64,000 nt of DNA from assembly GCA_015680685.1 (NCBI GenBank), contig MNCI01036713.1, positions 100,017 through 164,016 of the forward strand, read 5' to 3'. The position numbers and the translations under genes were made by a program. This document shows positions 56,759-64,000 of the stretch, piece after piece. How positions within the stretch are numbered: position 1 is the first letter of the stretch; every line of letters starts with the position of its first letter. The DNA is from Gnetum montanum (taxonomy: Eukaryota > Streptophyta > Gnetopsida > Gnetales > Gnetaceae). The notes below the pieces were generated by a model. That model ran no database searches. It worked only from the letters and a program-made list of their open reading frames with translations, and was not told where the DNA came from.

Positions 56759-59058
56759 TTAGAATTTGGGGTGACCCCCATGACTAAACATTTGGTTATG
56801 GCTAGGATTAATAAGTGGATGAATAGGATCTATGCATGTATGAAATGTTAGGGGTCCATCATGCCCCAACCATTGGATGTCTATTGGTGGTATGGTGGCT
56901 AGGTAGAGAAATTGTTGATCACACACTTGATTATAGAAAGCATTGTGGGGTAGGTTAGATGATGTGTGTACATTATGAGGGAAATTTGACCCACTATGAC
57001 ACCCTTGACTACATGGCAGTATGCACAAATCTGTATATCCATTCACATTGGTGAATTCATTGGTTGTTGGAGTGTCAGGTGGAGGCCTAAATAAGATGAT
57101 AGGAGGAATTAAGTTTAAAGAAGAAGGTGCATCACAGTGTTGGACTTGTGCTAAGTTGGAGGATGTAGTGGTTTTAGAACCATGTTGTCTCTTTCTATGG
57201 CCATGCCTAAAGAAAGGACACTTCTAATGTTGTGGAGGACTCCCACTATTATTAACAGTAGTAGCACAAGTAATGTTCATTGGTTGGTGCTATGATGCAA
57301 AACCTTTTGGTACTACTAGTGGTGATGTAGGAGGAGGTGAAGGATGAGAGCATTGAGAGCAAGGAAAATTATAAGGAACATAAGATGGTGATCTCATAGG
57401 AGAGGACATGGGTTGATGATACTCGAGAGAGTGATGACAATGAGGTGAAGTAGAGGATGTTGATCTAGTTGGAGAAACTAGGTGTTAAACATGATAAGTG
57501 CTTGGTTTTAGATGGTATGAAGTGTATGGCTAGTTTGGCGATGGACTTCCCCACGACTGGGGGTTTTTCCACAACGATTGAGCATAGTATTGAGGCTAGT
57601 AAGAATTTACCCATAGATAGTACAATGAGTTATGGGATTGTCCATAAAGTTTTGGAATAGGAATGCATCCAACCATGTACTTTTGTACAAAATCCAGATG
57701 TAACATTCTTCCCCAATGGTCATGTAGATCTAATAAGATTGGGCATTGGCCTTTAGGGTGATTGTTCATGCAAACATCACATTGATACTTATGTTTTATT
57801 TTTGAGCCTCTATCCTCATTTTTATCATCCCTTCTTTCTGATTGTTGAGTGGTGTTCTACCTTGTTTCTAGGTTTAGTATCCCTTGTTTGTTTTGGTCAT
57901 CAAAGTTATCTTATATGGGTCTCCCCCTAATAATGTCTACATATTCTCTACATTTTTCATGTACCCACTTCATCATCTTGTTGATCTTTGCCTTAATTTC
58001 ATCTTGTGATTTTAGTATTGGCAAAGGTAGAAATGATTTCACCTTCTCGAGGTGAGTTGATTTCTCCTCTTTATGATTATGGACCTTTGTTACTTTAATA
58101 GTTTGGTCCTATTGAGGTTTTTCAACATTCTCCCATTTGGCTTTTTCTCCTTCTTCTTTTGCTACCTACTTAATAAGCTCTTGGAATTGATGGGTTTATA
58201 GTTCATATAGTTGACCTAGGGCATACATCCCTATTGTCTCCCTTGTTTCATTATGGAGCCCATCCATGATGTGATACATTAGGCTTTCCATAGAGAACCC
58301 ATGGCCTAGGCATTTGTTTAACAAAGAGTAATATCTTTCTAAGGCCATGTCCAAGGATTCATGTTGCCCTTGTTTCCACTCTTGGATTTGTCTCCTCAAC
58401 ATCGACACTCTTGCATAGGCTTGACATCTTTTATTAAAGAGGTTTATCTTTGTCAGCCAATTACAAATTGATTTTGGATTTAAAGACCTATACCATACTT
58501 TTTCTTAGCCAACGAGTATCATAGAAAGAGCTTAAGTCTTTGCAATCCATTGTCAATATTTTTCCATGCACAAGCATCATAGAAGGCTTGTAAATGATGT
58601 TGCAGATCTAAATCATAGCCTCCCAAAAACTTGGAAAAGTTGTTTAAATCAAGCTTGGGTAGACAGGTTTCCTTATGATGCCTACAAGATATTCGAATGA
58701 CCTCTTGTATATGCATTAGGCTCTTAGTGGCTAGTAGGGTTTCATCATCACTAAGTAGGTCATGAGTTTGTGAGTTGGAACAATGTTGTCTATGTTCATG
58801 TTGGCATTCTTTATTTTTCCCATGGGTTCAATTTTTATTTTTATGCTGACCCTCTAAGGAATAGTCATCCGTGTTGCAACCTGATGTTGAAAGAGCAAAG
58901 AAAGAGAGGGAACTAAAAAACTCATCATGACTTTTGTAAGTCTCCCAATCATCCCCTGATGTACTTTTTCTACCCATTAAGAAGGTCCTAGGTATTATGA
59001 GCCTTCTCATTCTAGGGGATGTCACATCTTGACTAGAGGTTTCTAAGTTACATGACAA
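56759..59058 (-). pseudogene. Element E gag polyprotein
   Basis: About 760 codons with few stops and one frame change between 58519 and 58408. The N-terminal part (59058-58828) is Ser/Asp-rich. The capsid-like core includes LPKLDLNNFSKFLGGYDLDL (about 58660), FYDACAWKN, then RRQIQEWKQGQHESLDMALE (about 58400), YYSLLNKCLGHGF and GLHNETRETIGMYALGQLYE. A Lys/Glu-rich linker leads to a zinc-knuckle-like CDVCMNNHPKGQC near 57780 (C-x2-C-x3-H-x4-C) and a long Pro/Ser/His-rich tail that ends at 56759. This is the structural protein of the particle; no enzyme domain is fused to it. Confidence 0.75.
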
Positions 59059-59309
59059 AAGTCCTTGAGTATTGTTGGGGTGTTTATCAACATATGAAAC
59101 TCTTGCATAAGATTGAGTACTGCAAACTTCTTCATTGGTTCTCCAATGAATTTCCTAGCTAGATGTTGTGTTATCACTATCTTGTGGAAGAGACATTGTT
59201 GTGAATATGTATGACTTAATTGAATTTAATTTCTTTTCCTAAAAAATATATTGTTAATACCCTATTACAATGATCTTGTATGATATAACTAATCTAGATA
59301 ACTAGCATT

Positions 59310-59328
59310 GTCCCTAGCAATGGTGCCA
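59310..59328 (-). other. Element E primer-binding site (tRNA-Asp type)
   Basis: The - strand reads TGGCACCATTGCTAGGGAC, close to TGGCGCCGTTGCCGGGGAC, the tRNA-Asp complement used by Athila-type elements; all differences are C to T or G to A. Confidence 0.75.
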
Positions 59329-59332
59329 ATGA

Positions 59333-59732
59333 TGACCAGCAAGGTATCCCTACACTTAACTGTACAAATATGAGAATGTACATGTGATTTGGTCGAACTC
59401 CATGGATGGACTAGTTGTGGCACCTAGACAGTTATACCTTGATTGTAGTTCATTATCTTCCCACCTGAACTAGTATTTGCTTTATCATGTATAGTTTAGT
59501 CCAAACTGAGGTGTATGATGTGATTCTAAACTAGGCTACTCCTAGATATAATGGAAAACAATCTTGATTAAGCTAATGGGAAACATAAAGTAAAATCTAA
59601 GTTAGCCTAAGTGTGATGAGCATTTTTCCTTAATCATCCATATGCATCTTGGACCTCGTGTACTACTTCTAGGAATTCCAAGCACACATTACTTGAGCAC
59701 TACTATATACACTACTAGGTTATTAAGTGTTG
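59333..59732 (-). repeat. Element E 5' LTR, truncated
   Basis: About 400 bp matching 53443-53838. After 59732 the similarity stops and host-gene fragments begin; the missing 920 bp are not found elsewhere in the window. Confidence 0.8.
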
Positions 59733-60239
59733 GAACATTTGGCCATTCCATGGAATAGTTGGAATATTTTATTAAAAATTGAAACAATCTATGGTTGTAA
59801 ATCTAGAAGTAAATTTACAGCTTTAGTGTTGTGGGTTGATGGGTGTTTTTGGAGAAGTAATCCACTAGTAAATAATTTTGATGTTGAGGCCTTCTTGGAA
59901 AAAAAAATTAAAATGCAAAATTATTCCTTTATTGGAGATTGGAATAGCAAACAAAGAATGAGCTTATTTACCTCAAAAAGCATACTTCCTGTTAATGTTG
60001 GAAAAATAGCCACCACCGTGGATAATGGATTTTTAAGTTCTATGCTTAAGCTTTATGGTCCAGTTAAGAGTTGGAAGCATGCAGAAGATCCAACGAATGG
60101 ACTTTCAATAGGTTTTGGGTTTGATGAATTTAAATTAATGAAGGATGAGAAGGTTTCTGTTGCAGATGAACCAAAATTTCTGCAAGTTGAGAATCCCATT
60201 GATAATGTTGCTGAAATACAGAAGTTCTGAAATACAGAA
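59733..60239 (+). pseudogene. Fragment of an RBM25-like RNA-recognition-motif protein
   Basis: The open frame 59727-60230 contains, from residue about 90, VGKIATTVDNGFLSSMLKLY, then GPVKSWKHAEDPTNG and IGFGFDEF. This is the RRM of plant RBM25-type splicing factors: RNP2-like VGKIA, the GPVKSWKRAQDPTNG block and RNP1-like GFGFCEF. The first 80 residues and the part after the RRM do not match anything I know, so the frame is a chimera. No introns are visible inside the RRM. It starts exactly where the E LTR is cut. Function as a gene is unlikely. Confidence 0.7.
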
Positions 60240-60753
60240 TTGTATGCCATGATTTTTGAGCCATCGGGCCTCACCAGAAAATACGTTTTCTGATACTTGC
60301 TTGGAGTCATGCCCATGCATCAGCTAGACCTACAAATCAATGTCACTAGACGTAGCCGTAGTCGGCTCGTCAGAGGCCGAGGTCAGTGAGCCCGAGTTCA
60401 TGGAGGGCATGGAGGCCCTTTTCCATGACTGAGCTGTATAGAGCGGGTTTTTGGTTGTGAGCGCATGCGGGTTTGATTCCATTCTGGCCAAGATGGGACT
60501 GTTTCATCACATGTAGCTGTGGGAGACGCCAGTGGCACCCAACAGCATGATTGCGTATACGAAGCTGATTTCTGAGAAGAGGATTATGATTAATGTTGGT
60601 ACTTATGAGTCTGCTATGCTCAGTGTTGCTCATGCTGATAAGCTTCAGAAGTTCAGATGCTCCAGACCTAGGCAAGCCAGGCCCAACGAAAAGAAGAAGG
60701 AAGGGTCCCTATTCCTACGTCTAAATCATTTGTTGACCCTGTTTAAACTGTAG
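60240..60753 (+). pseudogene. Fragment of a saccharopine-dehydrogenase-like oxidoreductase
   Basis: Two pieces of one family in order. At 60243-60290 YAMIFEPSGLTRKYV resembles the N-terminal Rossmann segment (GASGFTGKYV in the family, glycines lost). At 60340-60753 EPEFMEGMEALFHD, SGFLVVSACGFDSI, APNSMIAYTKLISEKRI, TYESAMLSVAHADKLQKFR and SRPRQARP follow the family sequence. About 100 residues between the pieces are missing, and stops occur after FHD and at AV. GC content is visibly higher than in the surroundings. It abuts the RBM25-like fragment without a spacer, which suggests capture by a transposon or a chimeric retrocopy. Confidence 0.75.
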
Positions 60754-61080
60754 CTCCAAGAACAATCTCGTAGCCATGCCAGAAATATAAGATATACAAT
60801 TCCAGTACTTCAAACTCTGTTATCTGCAAAATGACCCTGATGATTGATTCGAATTTCAAGTCATTAACAGCGGCAGCAAGATGAAGATAAAATCAACACG
60901 TTACCTCCTTCAGTTAAAAAAAACCTGATGCCTCTACCGATGCTTGCTGATTTGATGGTGCTATTGAGACAAATGGACACAGATGTCAAATGTAGGAAAA
61001 ATACAAAATAGAACCGCCATGAGCTCTGCATCCGCGATGCACTGAATTTAGGCTATTTTAAGAAATTAATTTAGGTATGC
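60754..61080. other. Unassigned spacer
   Basis: No feature recognised. The start of the D LTR lies somewhere between here and about 61400. Confidence 0.4.
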
Positions 61081-62747
61081 ATAGCGTAAGATATACATAT
61101 GACATTGAGGAAAGTGGAAAAAGATATTTTTAGGATTTTTAGGATATTTGTATAACTAAAAGAAGGGATTTAGTTAATTTTCATTTTATTACTTTCACAA
61201 GGATCACTAGGGCTTAATGACATTTAGTATTTAAAATTCTAAATTAAATAATCAAGATAAATTGGGAATTTTGGATTTATTTTATTGCTTACAAAAGAAA
61301 TCTTTGTGATATTTACAAATATTGATGTTATCATAAATTCCTCCTAACTTTATGTATAACTTCCTAACTACATAACTTCCTCCTAACTAGATGGGTAAGT
61401 TGTAACCTCCTAACTTAGGAGAAAAGTTAGCTAGGATATTTTGGAATGTAACTACCTTATGAACCTTATAAAAAGGATTCAAGGGTAAGAAGATAAGAGA
61501 GACTAGGAAGAAGACACACTTGAGGTCTCACATCACACTTTGGAAGGCTACTAGCTAGCACTTGGGCTCTCACTTGAAGACACACTTTGAGTCTTGAGGG
61601 AAGAGCTTGTAAGAAAAAATTGTGAATGATTGCTTGTAAGATGGCTTGCTAAAGAAAATATTTCTGCCTCTTTGTCATGGTCTTGTGAGTTATTTTTTTT
61701 ATTTTTATTTTGTTTAAATTTTTTAGCTAGTGGTTTAGATAGTATCATCCTTGGCAAGTAATTTTGGGATTTTTAGATTGCTCTTGTTGTTCTTGTTGCC
61801 CAATAGAAATTTTTTGTTAAAATTTTTCCATAGAATCACTTGTGTTTAAAAGACTTAAGAACATTTTAGTAGTAAATTTTATTATTTTGCAACGTATAGA
61901 AACTGCTATTGAGATCATTGTAAGAGAGCCTCTACTTGTACTCATGCTGTTGAACGATTCAGTAGTCAAGAGGGTTCACAAAATATTTGGTATTTTGATG
62001 GGACAAGAATAGCTTCTTTTTATCTTTAAAGTGAATCTCCATGATATTTTAATTAGAAATTGTCAAGTCTTTTGAAGGTTTTTTTGAATGCAATTGTTGA
62101 TGTCAATTATCTAGCCAAAATCGAGTCTCGTACGTGGTAGTTTATGCAGCAATTTTTTTTGGTAGCATAGTAGGGTTGTCTTGAAGAAATTGCTTATTTG
62201 AGCCTTGGAAGTTTGAACAATTTGTAGATATTGAATTTGGGATAGCTTTATTGCGAAGTGTTTACTTGTGTCATTTTACCTTGTTTAAATATTTGAGGTT
62301 TACACAAATCTGGTTTTCTTTTCTGTCTATTTCCATCGAATCTTGCTCTATTTCTAGTTTTCTTGTGGAACTATCTCTTTCTCTAGGGAAAATTAGGAGT
62401 AGATTCACAGAGTTGTGCTCAAATGTTTTTGCAAAATTTTATTTGTTACAAGTAGGTATTATAAGGATCGTGTAGACTAGGCAACTGAACAAAATAGGAA
62501 CTCTCAACAACTCACAGTATTTGGTAAAGTTGGTTGAATCTCTTTAAGATAGGTCATTTGTAGTTTACAGAAGACGCAATCATTTCATATTTCACAATCG
62601 CACGCCGCAACAGCACAAACACATAATCACATTAACTACTAAGTTTATTTGGAGGTATTTGGGCCTTGGTGTTGCCAGAGACCAACAAGCACCTAAATCC
62701 TGTTCGAGGACACTCGTTGGTGGTCATGTCCCAAACGGTCATCAACA
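61081..62747 (+). repeat. Element D 5' LTR (left boundary uncertain)
   Basis: The right end is fixed by the primer site: ATCAACA at 62741-62747 followed by GTTCTTT and the tRNA-Asn-type site. A TATA-like CTTATAAAAAGG at about 61465-61475 fits an LTR promoter. The partner LTR is outside the window, so the left end is a guess. Confidence 0.55.
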
Positions 62748-62754
62748 GTTCTTT

Positions 62755-62773
62755 TGGCGCTAGAAGAAGGGCT
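62755..62773 (+). other. Element D primer-binding site (tRNA-Asn type)
   Basis: TGGCGCTAGAAGAAGGGCT, identical to the element A site over 18 bases although the gag genes are unrelated by eye. Confidence 0.85.
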
Positions 62774-62872
62774 GAAAATTTAGCCTCTAGGTTCATAAGC
62801 CTTATAATTATAGCACATCAACAATTATTTGTTACTATAAAGGCTTAAGAAATTAGATACTCTTTTCAGTTC

Positions 62873-63451
62873 ATGGCCAAGAAGATTGATAGTTTAGAAA
62901 ATTTCAAAGTTTTAAAAGATATTCTAAATTCTAAGACTGATTCTTCATTAGAAGAAGAAGAAAAGAAAGATTTTGAATTGGGAACAAGTAGTGGAGTGAA
63001 AACTAGAAGATCAAGAAGATCACCCATTATATCTGGTTTATCAATTCGTAAGAGAATATCTAGAAAGTTTAAGAGATCAACTATTCAAAGAAAGAGGATG
63101 GCAAATCCTTGGCAAATAGTTACACCATTAGGATTTCAAAATTACGATGATATTCCTAAGGTAGTTTACAAATATTTTCCTGAGCCTTTCATTCTTGGAA
63201 AAGCTTATTTAGCTGAAGAATATATTCACATGTTTGAGTTAGCTTTAGCTCATGCAAATATTCAATACCAAGATCAAGCTTGTAGGTTGTTTGTATCAAA
63301 TCTAAAGGATATGGCTTAGATTTGGTATTCGAACTTACCAAGTAATAGTATTACAAGTTGGGATGACATGAAGAACCTTTTCTTAGCCCAGTTTGGTAAT
63401 CAGTTAGATCAACAACAATTATATTATGGGCTAGTACAAGCTAAGCATTAA
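62873..63451 (+). pseudogene. Element D gag, N-terminal and capsid part
   Basis: Starts MAKKIDSLENFKVLKD, 99 bp after the primer site. A basic, Ser-rich N-terminus (residues 50-80) precedes the capsid: VYKYFPEPFILGKAYLAEEY, HMFELALAHANIQYQDQACR, LFVSNLKDMA. A TAG stop at 63317-63319 interrupts it, and the same frame continues IWYSNLPSNSITSWDDMKNL, FLAQFGNQLDQQ, the classical gypsy gag W-x5-SI-x-SW pattern, up to 63451. It is clearly a different lineage from A, B and C. Confidence 0.85.
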
Positions 63452-63587
63452 TGAGAGATATGTCTAACAAAATAGTGAAGCTTGAAAAAGCATTGGCAAG
63501 GGTTAATATCAAGAAAGAAAGGAAAACTAGAAAGCATAAACATTAGGACACTAAGTTTGCAGAATATGAGGATGAAAGTGACTTATT

Positions 63588-64000
63588 ATGTCCAAATTTC
63601 TTGATATTGAATTTGATAATGAGTTATCTAGTGTTCATTATGCAAGTAAATCTTCTAGCAATGGATCTAACGATACCTCTTCTCTATCAAGTTCTGAAGA
63701 AGATATGTCTTCAGATGAGGAATGCAATAACAATGAGGAAAATGGATATAATCTTCGATCTAAGGAAAGATTAATTACATCTAGATCCCCAAATATTATT
63801 ACTAATCCATCTACTAAGAGAAAAGATTTTGAGCCAAATAGAAGGGATAAGAATAAGGATAATGACAATCAAGTGGAGCAAAGCACTCCAAATCAGTCTT
63901 TTAATAAATGGATAAAGAAACCAAGTTTTATTGGTGATGGAGAGTATGACTTGATTGAAGACCTTAAATATGTCAAGGCCAATATTAGCTTTTATCAGTT
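63588..64000 (+). pseudogene. Element D gag-protease linker region, runs off the window
   Basis: After a frame change, an open frame of at least 137 codons starts MSKFLDIEFDNELSSV. It is Ser/Glu/Asn/Lys-rich with the acidic patch SSEEDMSSDEECNNNEE, and ends FIGDGEYDLIEDLKYVKANI at the window edge. The last segment resembles the stretch that precedes the protease in many plant gypsy polyproteins (YDLIEDL-x3-KANIS). It is listed as part of a broken gene because gag upstream has a stop and a frame change. Confidence 0.75.

Larger units (their letters stand above)
53443..59732 (-). mobile_element. Element E: gag-only gypsy-type element, 5' LTR truncated
   Basis: The direct repeat 53443-54760 / 59333-59732 is its LTR pair; the right one is cut short at 59732. 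Read right to left: 5' LTR remnant, a primer site resembling the tRNA-Asp type (59310-59328), gag polyprotein 59058-56759, a 2-kb non-coding 3' region, polypurine tract, 3' LTR. I see no protease, reverse transcriptase or integrase, so E probably depended on a helper. The same family is present at 1-1825 (F). Confidence 0.83.

Overview
The window is repeat-dominated plant nuclear DNA, almost certainly from a seed plant with a large, slowly purged genome; a gymnosperm is my best guess, by inference. I see no intact host gene, no rRNA or tRNA gene, and no bacterial or organellar signal. Nearly everything is LTR retrotransposon sequence in several layers of nesting, plus a decayed LINE and a chimera of two host-gene fragments. 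Two single N bases (12483 and 51726) mark assembly joins.

Layout. 1-1825: 3' end of a gag-type gypsy element (F, + strand) with its 3' LTR. 3231-48977: a Ty3/gypsy element (B, + strand, about 19.4 kb without its inserts), bounded by a perfect AATCC target-site duplication. B was split in gag by element C (7291-16106, + strand, gag-protease only) and in integrase by element A (27171-44721, - strand, 17.55 kb, ATAGT duplication). 50560-52424: LINE pseudogene (+). 53443-59732: element E (- strand), same family as F, gag only, 5' LTR truncated. 59733-60753: fragments of an RBM25-like RNA-binding protein and of a saccharopine-dehydrogenase-like oxidoreductase side by side. About 61.1 kb to the end: 5' LTR, primer-binding site and gag of another gypsy element (D, + strand).

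A, B and C are relatives. They share a primer-binding site that fits tRNA-Asn, the same polypurine tract, LTRs beginning TGAAACACC, and the order gag-protease / repeats / antisense gene / RT - RNase H - second RNase H - integrase / repeats / polypurine tract (C lacks the antisense gene and all of pol). The second RNase H places A and B near the Tat lineage.

The most unusual content is a spliced antisense gene between protease and reverse transcriptase. In A it is on the + strand (34419-38477, eight exons, about 1080 codons; six of seven exon junctions keep phase). In B a clearly homologous copy is on the - strand (18612-22207) with at least three introns at matching places. I do not recognise the protein. 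The LTR promoter regions of A, B and C are each packed with family-specific palindromes sharing an ACGCT/AGCGT core, and B's motif recurs upstream of its antisense gene. An element-encoded DNA-binding or anti-silencing factor is a testable inference, not a demonstrated function. All copies are inactivated by stop codons, many consistent with C-to-T decay at methylated sites.
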